In this document: positions 42,859-49,823 of the stretch, in pieces
Numbering within the stretch: position 1 is the stretch's first letter
Layout: each line of letters starts with the position of its first letter
From: Parathalassolituus penaei
GTDB taxonomy: Bacteria; Pseudomonadota; Gammaproteobacteria; Pseudomonadales; Oceanobacteraceae
Direction of reading: 5' to 3'
Assembly (NCBI RefSeq): GCF_026626885.1
Contig: NZ_JAPNOA010000013.1
Coordinates: forward strand, 517 to 50,339
DNA: 49,823 nucleotides
Made by a program: the position numbers and the translations under genes
The notes under the pieces: model-generated
The model's database searches: none
What the model was told of the DNA's origin: nothing
Seen by the model: the letters and a program-made list of their open reading frames with translations, nothing else

Positions 42859-45009
42859 ATGGTTAAACCCGGACTTACCTATAATCTGATTGCGCTCGAA
42901 GCCCAACCACAGGGCATGTACCTGAGCGATAACGACGGCGGCAAAATCCTGCTGCCAAAACGCTACGTACCCGAGGGCACCCAGCCAGGTGATGAAATTC
43001 GGGTTTTTGTATACCTCGATTCCGACGACCGCATTGTTGCCACCACTCAACGTCCACGTGTGCAGCTGAACCAGGCGGCCAACCTGACCGTGGTAGACGT
43101 CAACAACACCGGTGCATTCCTCGACTGGGGTCTGGCCAAGGACCTGATGGTGCCTTACGCCGAACAGCTCGAACGCATGGAAGTTGGCAAGTCTTACGTG
43201 GTCTACGTGACCGAAGACAACACCGGCCGCCTGATCGGCACTTCGCGTCTGAACCGCTTTATCCGCGACCAGATTGGCAACACGCCATCACCGTGGAAAA
43301 ACAAGGAAACCGAAGCGGAACTGGAAGACGGCGACGCCGTTCGCCTGCTGATCGCCCAGCGCACCGACCTGGGCTACAAGGCCATTGTGAATAACCGCTG
43401 GTGGGGTCTGGTACACAACAGCGACATTCATAGCGCCATTCGCGTCGGCCAGCGCATCGACGGTTTTATCAAGCGCATCCGTGACGATGGCAAGATCGAC
43501 CTCACTCTCAATGAAAGCGGTGTGGAACAGGCAGAACCCCTGTCACGCCGGATCATGAACAAACTCGAAGCTGCCCAGGGCCGTCTGGCTCTGAGCGACA
43601 ACAGCCCAGGCGAAATCATCGAAATGCATTTTGGTGTGAGCAAACGGGCTTTCAAGATGGCTATTGGTAAACTTTATAAGGAACGCCGCATCGTGATTGA
43701 AGAAGATGGTATTCGCCTGCTGACTGCCGAAGAAAAAGAGGCACAACCAGCCCGCGAACAGCGCGCCCCTCGTGGAGATCGCGGCGAGCGTTCTTATGGT
43801 GACAAACCACGTTTTGACCGTGGCGACCGTCCACAGCGTGACGACCGCGCCCCACGTGGTGATCGTCCACAGCGCGCTGATCGTCCATACGGCGACCGTC
43901 CACAACGTGACGACCGTGCTCCACGCGCTGATCGTCCATACGGCGACCGTCCACAACGTGACGACCGTGCTCCACGCGCTGATCGTCCATACGGCGACCG
44001 TCCACAACGTGATGACCGCGCTCCACGTGGCGAACGCTCTTTCGGCGACAAGCCACGTTTTGACCGTGACGACCGCGCTCCACGTGGTGATCGTCCATAC
44101 GGCGACCGTCCACAACGTGATGACCGCGCTCCACGTGGCGAACGCTCTTTCGGCGACAAGCCACGTTTTGACCGTGACGACCGCGCTCCACACGGTGATC
44201 GTCCGTACGGCGACCGTCCACAGCGTGATGACCGTGCTCCACGCGGTGATCGTCCATACGGCGACCGTCCACAACGTGCTGATCGTCCATACGGCGACCG
44301 TCCACAGCGTGATAACCGCGCTCCACGCGGTGATCGTCCATACGGCGACCGTCCACAACGTGCTGATCGTCCATACGGTGACCGTCCACAGCGTGATGAC
44401 CGTGCTCCACGCGGTGATCGTCCATACGGCGACCGTCCACAACGTGCTGATCGTCCATACGGTGACGACCGCGCTCCACGCGGTGATCGTCCATACGGCG
44501 ACCGCCCACAGCGCGACGACCGCGCCCCACGTGGTGACCGTCCATACGGCGACCGTCCACAACGTGACGACCGTGCACCGCGTGGTGATCGTCCATACGG
44601 CGACCGTCCACAGCGTGATGACCGTGCACCGCGTGGTGATCGCCCATACGGCGACCGTCCACAGCGTGATGACCGTGCTCCTCGTGGTGATCGTGGCGAA
44701 CGCTCTTACGGCGACAAACCACGTTTTGACCGTGGTGATCGTGCCGAGCGTGGCGAACGTTCTTTCGGCGACAAACCACGTTTTGACCGTGGCGACCGCC
44801 CACAACGTGATGACCGCGCCCCACGTGGCGACCGTCCACAACGTGACGACCGCGCCCCGCGTGGTGATCGCCCATACGGCGACCGTCCACAGCGCGACAA
44901 CCGTGCGCCACGTGCTGAACGTTCCGGTGATGCTGGCAAGCGTGTGTTCAAGAGCAACCGCAAGCCAAGTGAAAACACCCTGAGCCTGAAGAAGAAAGAC
45001 GAAGAGTAA
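42859..45009 (+). CDS. CvfB-like S1 RNA-binding protein with long Arg/Asp repeat tail
   Basis: The first ~290 residues are a CvfB-type protein (multiple S1-like RNA-binding domains and a winged helix). It carries the family blocks VVDVNNTGAFLDWGLAKDLM, YVTEDNTGRLIGTSRLNRFI and GVSKRAFKMAIGKLYKERRI. CvfB proteins affect virulence gene expression in Staphylococcus and bind RNA. From about residue 297 to 695 the protein is a low-complexity tail built of GDRPYGDRPQRDDRAPR-like units (about 15 copies of PYGDRPQ). It closes with a basic end (KRVFKSNRKPSENTLSLKKK). The total of 716 residues is more than twice the family length. The ATG at 42859 begins the conserved domain; 42805 is an unlikely earlier start. 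Confidence 0.9.
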   Translation: MVKPGLTYNLIALEAQPQGMYLSDNDGGKILLPKRYVPEGTQPGDEIRVFVYLDSDDRIVATTQRPRVQLNQAANLTVVDVNNTGAFLDWGLAKDLMVPYAEQLERMEVGKSYVVYVTEDNTGRLIGTSRLNRFIRDQIGNTPSPWKNKETEAELEDGDAVRLLIAQRTDLGYKAIVNNRWWGLVHNSDIHSAIRVGQRIDGFIKRIRDDGKIDLTLNESGVEQAEPLSRRIMNKLEAAQGRLALSDNSPGEIIEMHFGVSKRAFKMAIGKLYKERRIVIEEDGIRLLTAEEKEAQPAREQRAPRGDRGERSYGDKPRFDRGDRPQRDDRAPRGDRPQRADRPYGDRPQRDDRAPRADRPYGDRPQRDDRAPRADRPYGDRPQRDDRAPRGERSFGDKPRFDRDDRAPRGDRPYGDRPQRDDRAPRGERSFGDKPRFDRDDRAPHGDRPYGDRPQRDDRAPRGDRPYGDRPQRADRPYGDRPQRDNRAPRGDRPYGDRPQRADRPYGDRPQRDDRAPRGDRPYGDRPQRADRPYGDDRAPRGDRPYGDRPQRDDRAPRGDRPYGDRPQRDDRAPRGDRPYGDRPQRDDRAPRGDRPYGDRPQRDDRAPRGDRGERSYGDKPRFDRGDRAERGERSFGDKPRFDRGDRPQRDDRAPRGDRPQRDDRAPRGDRPYGDRPQRDNRAPRAERSGDAGKRVFKSNRKPSENTLSLKKKDEE
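43780..44925 (+). repeat. Imperfect 51-bp (and 27-45-bp) in-frame tandem repeats in the CvfB-like gene
   Basis: Units of 51 bp encode GDRPYGDRPQRDDRAPR; shorter or alternative units encode RADRPYGDRPQ and GERSFGDKPRFDRDD. The DNA is so regular that all three other long frames (two on the minus strand, one on the plus) stay open for more than 400 codons across it. Confidence 0.92.
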
Positions 45010-45076
45010 TCTTCGTTAGCCCCGGCAACCCCAGCCCTGGCACCGCCAGCATAACGGGGTTACCGGTGGTTGAAGT

Positions 45077-46024
45077 CTAACGACCGGCCGATGCACCCTC
45101 CATCAGGAGACGCTCGGCCTGTTGTTCCAGATAAGTCCGCATACACAACTGCTGCTGCCAACGCAGCGGAATCCCGTTGATACCGTACAAGGCCCCGGCC
45201 AACTGGCCACAAATCGCCGCCGTGGTATCGGCATCCTCGCCCAGATTGGCCGCCGCCAGAATCGCACTGTCAAACGAACGATAACGATCCAGGCACCAGA
45301 GCGCCGCCTCCAGACTCGCCATTACATAACCACTGCCGCGAATATCGGCCTCGGTTTTTTGCCGCCACTCCCCGTTCACCAACGCCTGAACCGCCGGGGT
45401 GCGCGCCTGATAGTTACGATTCGCCAGCACCACATCCAGCCCCTGCCCGGCCAGCAACAAATGCAGCAACCACGCCATATACCGACAGGCATCCACACAT
45501 TCCGCCGCCCCGTGCGTCGTACGAGACGACCACTCCGCCATATCCAGCAAACAGCGCACCCGATCCACCGCCATCGAGTTACCGGCACTGAAATACAACA
45601 CCACCGGTGCCAACCGCATGATCGAACCGTTACCGGCACTGTGTGGATGCTCCGAACCGGCGAAGGCGTTGCCAGTTTTACGGTAACGTTGCAGTGCCGT
45701 TAACACGGTGGAACCAATATCAAAACACAGCCCGGTCGAACTCAGGTGGCCACGCTGCCACCACAGGCAATAACGTTCCATCTGGTCTTCTGCGTCAAAA
45801 CCGCCACACTCCAGCAAAGACTCCGCCAGACACAACGCCATCGAGGTATCGTCGGTCCACTGCCCCGGCAGTAATCCAAACGGCCCGCCCCCCACCATAT
45901 CGGTAATTGGTGCAAAACTGCCACGCGGCCGGAACTCCAGTGTCGTGCCCACCGCATCACCAGTAGCAAGCCCCAGCAGACAACCGCGATAACGATCCAG
46001 ACGGGAAATAACGGAGGTGTGCAC
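45077..46024 (-). CDS. draG: ADP-ribosylglycohydrolase, DraG-like
   Basis: This 315-residue enzyme is in the ADP-ribosylglycohydrolase family. DraG removes ADP-ribose from Arg of dinitrogenase reductase and so reactivates nitrogenase. The two Mn-binding signatures are present: GQWTDDTSMALCLAESLL near residue 60 and NLGEDADTTAAICGQLAGAL near residue 270. HSAGNGSIMRLAP is a further family block. The start is a GTG (46024) after AAAGGAG at ideal spacing; a longer frame to 46066 is less likely. The name draG rests on the divergent draT neighbour, since the family also includes enzymes acting on other Arg-ADP-ribosylated targets. Confidence 0.88.
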   Translation of the reverse strand: MHTSVISRLDRYRGCLLGLATGDAVGTTLEFRPRGSFAPITDMVGGGPFGLLPGQWTDDTSMALCLAESLLECGGFDAEDQMERYCLWWQRGHLSSTGLCFDIGSTVLTALQRYRKTGNAFAGSEHPHSAGNGSIMRLAPVVLYFSAGNSMAVDRVRCLLDMAEWSSRTTHGAAECVDACRYMAWLLHLLLAGQGLDVVLANRNYQARTPAVQALVNGEWRQKTEADIRGSGYVMASLEAALWCLDRYRSFDSAILAAANLGEDADTTAAICGQLAGALYGINGIPLRWQQQLCMRTYLEQQAERLLMEGASAGR

Positions 46025-46128
46025 AATTGCTCCTTTTGGCCGCAAGACCGGTATTCGACCGGACACGGATCAATGTTGATCAGTACAACAAAGCCCAGAC
46101 TACGCCTTTCACGACCGGCAATCGCGAT

Positions 46129-46959
46129 ATGCGTCAAGACCTTGCACAACACTCGCCAACCCTGCCACGACTGGCGCGTCTGGCCATCAACCGCTGTAAT
46201 ATTCCGGCCGACATTCTGGGCAGTCCGGGTTATCAGCAACATCCCATCCCATTGCTGATCGACGGTATTGCTGAACTTCACAGCGCCCTGTTTGCACGCT
46301 TAAACGCCCAGCCCGACCGGCACGAACGCCAGCAACTGTTTGAAGAATACCTGCGCGTCAGCTTCCTGCTCGAATACCCCGAACAAATTGGCCTGCAGAC
46401 CAACAGTCGCCACGACCGTCACAAGGCCGACTACCGCCGACTGTTACGCGGCTGGTTATTCAACAGCGACAGCCAGCAAGGTGCGGTTCTGAAAGGATGG
46501 GTCGAAAGCCGCTTTGGCCTGTTGCCACGTTTTCATCAACAACCGATTCGCAGCCCCGACAGTGCAGCCTACCTCGAATACCTCAGCCAGCGCATGGCTG
46601 GCCTGTACAATACCAACGGCCTTGAAGCCCAACTGGACCTGCTCTACAGCTTCGCCCAGCACGAACTGCAACACCGTTTTCCACAACAGCAACACCAGCG
46701 CCTGTATCGCGCCTTCAACCACAGTGAACAACACGAATGGCTGAGCCACACACCGCCTTTGATGCTGCTCAACAACCTGTCCTCCTTCAGCGATGACCTC
46801 CAGCAAACCTCAAGCTTTGGTGATCACATCTGGCAGGCCGACATCCCCCTGACCAAGGTGCTGTATTTTCCGGGCCTGTTACCCACAAGCCTGCAGGGCG
46901 AGAACGAATGGCTGGTCATCGGCGGGCTGTACCAACTGCAACCTGCCCCTATCGTCTGA
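46129..46959 (+). CDS. draT: NAD+-dinitrogen-reductase ADP-D-ribosyltransferase, DraT-like
   Basis: DraT transfers ADP-ribose from NAD+ to an Arg of NifH and switches nitrogenase off when ammonium or darkness/low energy is sensed. The 276-residue protein shows the characteristic blocks [84 protein letters not shown] and the final [14 protein letters not shown]. The ATG lacks a strong ribosome site. It diverges from draG with about 104 bp between. No nif gene is in the window, so either nif lies elsewhere or the pair has another target. Confidence 0.9.
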   Translation: MRQDLAQHSPTLPRLARLAINRCNIPADILGSPGYQQHPIPLLIDGIAELHSALFARLNAQPDRHERQQLFEEYLRVSFLLEYPEQIGLQTNSRHDRHKADYRRLLRGWLFNSDSQQGAVLKGWVESRFGLLPRFHQQPIRSPDSAAYLEYLSQRMAGLYNTNGLEAQLDLLYSFAQHELQHRFPQQQHQRLYRAFNHSEQHEWLSHTPPLMLLNNLSSFSDDLQQTSSFGDHIWQADIPLTKVLYFPGLLPTSLQGENEWLVIGGLYQLQPAPIV

Positions 46960-47041
46960 GCGGTCAATTGACACTCACCCCCAACCACAAAAACCGGTAT
47001 ACTTGCGCGCTTTCAAATCCTTCCCATCGCAGGACATCACC

Positions 47042-48637
47042 GTGATTTCCACCGCCAACATCACCATGCAGTTCGGTGCCAAGCCGCTGTTCGAAAACAT
47101 TTCCATCAAATTCGGAGACGGCAACCGCTACGGCCTCATCGGCGCCAACGGTTGTGGCAAGTCGACCTTCATGAAGATTCTGGACGGCTCCCTCGAACCG
47201 AGCGCCGGTAACGTCTCTGTTACGCCAAACGAACGTCTGGGCAAACTGAGCCAGGACCAGTTCGCCTTCGAAGAATTCACCGTGCTCGACACCGTGATGA
47301 TGGGTAACAAGGAACTGTGGGCCATCCGTCAGGAGCGTGATGCCATTTACGCCAACCCGGAAGCCACCGAAGACGACTACATGCGTGCCGCCGAGCTGGA
47401 AGGCGAATTCGCCGAGATGGACGGTTACACCGCTGAATCCCGTGCTGGCGACCTGCTGCTGGGTGCCGGTATCGGTACTGAATTCCACTTCGGCCCAATG
47501 GCCAACGTGGCCCCAGGCTGGAAACTGCGTGTGCTGCTGGCACAAGCCCTGTTCTCCAACCCGGACATCCTGCTGCTCGACGAACCAACCAACAACCTCG
47601 ACATCAACACCATTCGTTGGCTGGAAGGCATCATCAACAACATGAAGTGCACCATGGTCATCATTTCGCACGACCGTCACTTCCTGAACTCCGTGTGCAC
47701 CCACATGGCCGACATCGACTACGGCCAGATCAAGGTGTACCCAGGCACCTACGACGACTTCATGATCGCCAGCACCCAGGCGCGTGAACGTCAGCAAGCC
47801 GACAACGCCAAGAAGAAAGCCCAGATCGCCGAACTGCAACAGTTCGTATCGCGCTTCTCTGCCAACGCTTCCAAGTCCAAGCAGGCAACTTCTCGCGCCA
47901 AGCAGATCGATAAGATCAAGATCGAAGAGTTCAAGCCATCCAGCCGCCAGAACCCTTTTATCCGCTTCACTCCAGAGAAGAAACTGCACCGTCAGGCGGT
48001 TGCCATCGAGAACCTGTCTCACGGTTATGACGGCGGCGAACTGCTGTTCAAGAAATCCACCCTGATGATCGATGCCGGTGAAAAAATCGCCGTTATCGGT
48101 GCCAACGGTGCTGGTAAAACTACCTTCCTGAAGTGTCTGGTTAACGACGTAACCCCAACCAGCGGCACCATCAAATGGGCGGAAAACGCCAACGTTGGTT
48201 ACTACGCCCAGGACCACGAATACGAATTCGACAAGGACATGAACCTGTTCGACTGGATGGAACAGTGGAAAACCGAAGCCCAGGACGAAACCGCCGTGCG
48301 TGGTTCTCTGGGTCGTCTGCTGTTCAACGCCGACGCCATCAAAAAGAACGTCAAGGTATGTTCCGGTGGTGAAAAAGGCCGTCTGCTGTTCGGCAAACTG
48401 ATGATGGGCAACCACAACGTCCTCATCATGGACGAACCAACCAACCACATGGACATGGAATCTATCGAATCCCTGAACCTTGCGCTGGAAATGTACGAAG
48501 GCACCCTGATTTTCGTATCCCACGACCGTGAGTTCGTATCGTCACTGGCCACCCGTATTATCGAAATCCGTGATAACGAGATTGTCGACTTCCACGGCAC
48601 CTACGACGAATACCTGCACAGCCAGGGCGTTGAGTGA
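47042..48637 (+). CDS. ybiT: ABC-F family ATPase (YbiT type)
   Basis: This 531-residue soluble protein has two ABC ATPase domains and no membrane part; ABC-F proteins bind the ribosome E site and modulate translation. The first domain has GANGCGKST (34-42), the unusual signature [15 protein letters not shown] and [11 protein letters not shown]. The second has [24 protein letters not shown] and [12 protein letters not shown] charged linker (about 245-300) joins them. N-terminal [20 protein letters not shown] is typical of YbiT. The start is a GTG (47042) after AGGA; an upstream ATG at 47003 adds unconserved residues. A heptamer-type repeat and a terminator follow. Confidence 0.94.
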   Translation: MISTANITMQFGAKPLFENISIKFGDGNRYGLIGANGCGKSTFMKILDGSLEPSAGNVSVTPNERLGKLSQDQFAFEEFTVLDTVMMGNKELWAIRQERDAIYANPEATEDDYMRAAELEGEFAEMDGYTAESRAGDLLLGAGIGTEFHFGPMANVAPGWKLRVLLAQALFSNPDILLLDEPTNNLDINTIRWLEGIINNMKCTMVIISHDRHFLNSVCTHMADIDYGQIKVYPGTYDDFMIASTQARERQQADNAKKKAQIAELQQFVSRFSANASKSKQATSRAKQIDKIKIEEFKPSSRQNPFIRFTPEKKLHRQAVAIENLSHGYDGGELLFKKSTLMIDAGEKIAVIGANGAGKTTFLKCLVNDVTPTSGTIKWAENANVGYYAQDHEYEFDKDMNLFDWMEQWKTEAQDETAVRGSLGRLLFNADAIKKNVKVCSGGEKGRLLFGKLMMGNHNVLIMDEPTNHMDMESIESLNLALEMYEGTLIFVSHDREFVSSLATRIIEIRDNEIVDFHGTYDEYLHSQGVE

Positions 48638-48646
48638 TTGATGACA

Positions 48647-48733
48647 AGTCGGGCGTCAGGCGTCGGGAGACTGGCGCTTGAGGTCTGAGCGGGCCGCGAT
48701 CGGATCTGAGGTCTGAGGTCTGAAGCCAGACGC
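48647..48733. repeat. Degenerate GTCTGAGG/GGCGTCAGG repeat block after ybiT
   Basis: Words GTCGGGCGTCAGGCGTCGGG, then TGAGGTCTGAGC, TCTGAGGTCTGAGGTCTGA and GCCAGACGC follow one another. This is the same sequence theme as the other heptamer arrays, in a looser form. The block lies in the transcribed 3' region before the terminator. Confidence 0.7.
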
Positions 48734-48745
48734 ATAATAAAGAAT

Positions 48746-48768
48746 GGGAGCAACAGCTCCCGTTTTTT
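48746..48768 (+). terminator. Intrinsic terminator of ybiT
   Basis: GGGAGC (48746-48751) pairs with GCTCCC (48756-48761) around AACA, followed by GTTTTTT. Confidence 0.9.
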
Positions 48769-48851
48769 ATGGATGCTCGAAACTGTGCTCAGAATTATCA
48801 ATAGCTGATGATTCTTTAAGGAATTCTTCGCTATTTCTGCATTTCATAGGT

Positions 48852-48916
48852 GTGCACGTTAACGCCTTGCACAGCGGAGCGTAGCTTTTTCCGCTGCTGC
48901 TGATTGTTAGATGCAC
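48852..48916 (-). other. attC-like integron recombination site
   Basis: Read on the minus strand it starts GCATCTAAC (core RYYYAAC form ATCTAAC) and ends GGCGTTAACGTGC. Between them CAGCGGA pairs with TCCGCTG around AAAAGCTACGC. The total is about 62 bp with imperfect outer pairing and an inner 7-bp stem, as in attC sites. GCATCTAAC is the exact complement of the GTTAGATGC end of aadA-type attC sites. The right core (GTTAACG) departs from GTTRRRY, so I keep moderate confidence. Confidence 0.6.
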
Positions 48917-48962
48917 CATAGCCAAAGTTTAAGGTACTTTTAGTTCAATTTTTTTGGGGTTA

Positions 48963-49391
48963 CTAGCCCGTTGTTTCATAGCGGCGGCACATGAATCTGG
49001 CTAAGATCGAAAAGCCTAGACTTGCAGCCAACACTACTGGAAGCGGCTGAATGAATTCGCGCTCGAACAACAACCACGGGAATTCACCGTAGTATAACCA
49101 AGGTTTCTTGGCCCTTAGCAAAAACACTATCAACAGCCAAGAAACCATAATACCTACAGATTGAGGCGTTGTAGGCAACCTTTTTAATGATATAAACCCC
49201 AATATGCACAACGGCACCACACCGAAATATAGCGCGCTTACAATTGCGATGTCCCCCATAAGCCTGAGCTCAAAATGCGCGATTCTTGACGGCCAAAATG
49301 CAAAAAAGGTCACGATGGACATAGCCGCCAATATAGTTCCCGCAAAAACTACGCATAAAATCGAATTTAGTACTCGTATCTTCATTGGCAT
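48963..49391 (-). CDS. Small membrane protein in a putative integron cassette
   Basis: I do not recognise this 142-residue protein. It has four hydrophobic spans (about 8-30, 42-66, 80-93 and 115-133) with a Trp/Phe-rich loop (KKPWLYYGEFPWLLF). Codon use is AT-richer than all neighbours. Its ATG at 49391 lies inside the motif GTTAGATGCC, which matches the cassette side of an attC core; a second ATG at 49385 is equally possible. An attC-like site lies about 47 bp after the stop. This one-gene layout between two attC cores is that of an integron gene cassette. The function is unknown. Confidence 0.65.
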   Translation of the reverse strand: MPMKIRVLNSILCVVFAGTILAAMSIVTFFAFWPSRIAHFELRLMGDIAIVSALYFGVVPLCILGFISLKRLPTTPQSVGIMVSWLLIVFLLRAKKPWLYYGEFPWLLFEREFIQPLPVVLAASLGFSILARFMCRRYETTG

Positions 49392-49397
49392 CTAACG

Positions 49398-49823
49398 AGA
49401 CTGTAGAAAAAGTATTTTCGAGGCTGATATTTTTCTCATATCAAGAATCTATCGAAAATCTGAGCCAACAGTCTTTCTCAAAATTATTAAACGACTGGAG
49501 ATAGATGAAACACGATATCGTTGCATATTCGACCTCCTTATCCTGTTATTTCCCTTTGATTACCCGATTTTGGGTATCAACTTCTCAATGTTGTGTACCA
49601 TGGCGTATAACTGCCATTGAGCTTGCACCTTCTTTTTACCCCGCAGACTGAACCGCTTCAAGCCTTTATTGTGTTCCAGGTTCGCGAACACGGGTTCAAC
49701 CGTCGACATCCGATGGCTGTAGATTCTCTTGCCTTCGTCACTGTCGATTCGGGCTTTCATCCAGTCGGTGTAGGTCGGCGTGGCACTATAAACCCGGAAT
49801 GAGACCTGTCTGCCGGAGCCTTT
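49398..49823 (-). mobile_element. End of an IS1182-like insertion sequence, continuing beyond the window
   Basis: It includes the transposase 3' end and about 160 bp of non-coding terminal sequence. The outer end begins AGACTGTAGAAAAAG right beside the cassette core. A nested inverted repeat (AGACTGT 49398/ACAGTCT 49468 and ATTTTCGA 49414/TCGAAAAT 49452) gives a 77-bp imperfect palindrome at the tip. The exact terminus is inferred from resemblance to IS1182-type ends. Confidence 0.65.
49560..49823 (-). CDS. IS1182-like transposase, C-terminal part, cut by window edge
   Basis: The frame is open to the right window edge, giving 87 residues of the end of a DDE transposase. The block KARIDSDEGKRIYSHRMSTV, followed by EPVFANLEHNKGLKRFSLRG, is the conserved C-terminal region of the IS1182 group (the DDE Glu is in STVEPVFA). 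The ATG at 49760 is internal. The 5' part lies outside the window, so intactness is unknown. Confidence 0.88.
   Translation of the reverse strand, partial: KGSGRQVSFRVYSATPTYTDWMKARIDSDEGKRIYSHRMSTVEPVFANLEHNKGLKRFSLRGKKKVQAQWQLYAMVHNIEKLIPKIG

Noticed and set aside
43780-44925. RGD tripeptides as integrin-binding motifs
   Set aside because: They arise from Arg/Asp/Gly repeats in a cytosolic RNA-binding protein without a signal peptide.
45016-45083. GTTAGCC...GTCTAAC around the CvfB/draG junction as a second attC
   Set aside because: The core motifs are in the wrong order and one is simply the draG stop region; the intervening sequence lacks the paired L boxes.
46968-47003. TTGACA ... TATACT as a ybiT promoter
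   Set aside because: The spacer is 24 bp, too long for a sigma-70 promoter; the TATACT may still be a -10 but without a supported -35.

Overview
The window comes from a free-living marine-type gammaproteobacterium. Protein content and gene neighbourhoods (trpS-scpA-scpB-rluB, ArsC-like reductase-dapD, a long SUF operon under an Rrf2 regulator, CvfB with a basic tail, RibH2 under an FMN riboswitch) fit Oceanospirillales/Oceanospirillaceae best. That placement is inference from protein flavour, not from a marker gene. No rRNA or tRNA gene was seen. Most of the window is moderately GC-rich housekeeping sequence. AT-richer islands lie at about 5.75-6.14 kb, 21.65-22.13 kb and 48.8-49.56 kb.

Layout. 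0-3.5 kb: the 3' end of an IS3-family transposase, a Cache-type chemoreceptor, and 0.8 kb of intergenic repeats that can form long hairpins. 3.5-5.7 kb (minus): a chalcone-isomerase-like secreted protein, tcdA and a MarC-family membrane protein. 6.1-13.1 kb: an Rrf2/IscR-type regulator diverging from sufB-C-D-S-A, a 71-aa unknown and sufT. An IscR type-1-like operator lies in the divergent promoter, and a strong terminator ends the operon. 13.1-17.6 kb: a carboxylesterase, a nitrate/nitrite-sensing-domain chemoreceptor, an ArsC-like reductase and dapD. 17.6-18.7 kb: a small membrane protein gene between two inverted copies of a ~228-bp multi-hairpin repeat. 18.8-23.5 kb: an OmpA-type lipoprotein, an SDR, a LEA-type lipoprotein, a double PilJ-type periplasmic protein and a SlyD-like isomerase. 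23.6-28.0 kb (minus): a membrane-anchored gluzincin, a UvrD-like helicase and an FMN reductase.

28.3-32.1 kb: trpS, scpA, scpB and rluB, overlapping by 4 bp at the last two junctions. 32.3-36.5 kb: a repetitive secreted protein, ribH2 with its FMN riboswitch, and an AraC regulator diverging from a DASS transporter. 36.5-37.0 kb: two more copies of the multi-hairpin repeat, followed by a CAGACGC heptamer array. 37.1-45.0 kb: deaD with a repetitive basic tail, an orphan histidine kinase, ppnP, DUF3820, a glutamine amidotransferase, DUF3301, a parvulin, and a CvfB-like S1 protein with a ~390-residue Arg/Asp-rich repeat tail. 45.1-48.6 kb: divergent draG and draT homologues (the nitrogenase ADP-ribosylation switch, with no nif gene in view) and an ABC-F ATPase. 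48.8-49.8 kb: a putative lone integron cassette (attC-like site plus membrane-protein ORF) whose other boundary abuts the end of an IS1182-like element that leaves the window.

The most unusual content is non-coding: two families of structured repeats (the ~228-bp multi-hairpin element and the CAGACGC/GACGTCYGA heptamer arrays) recur between genes, including inside the suf operon. There is also the isolated attC-like cassette.
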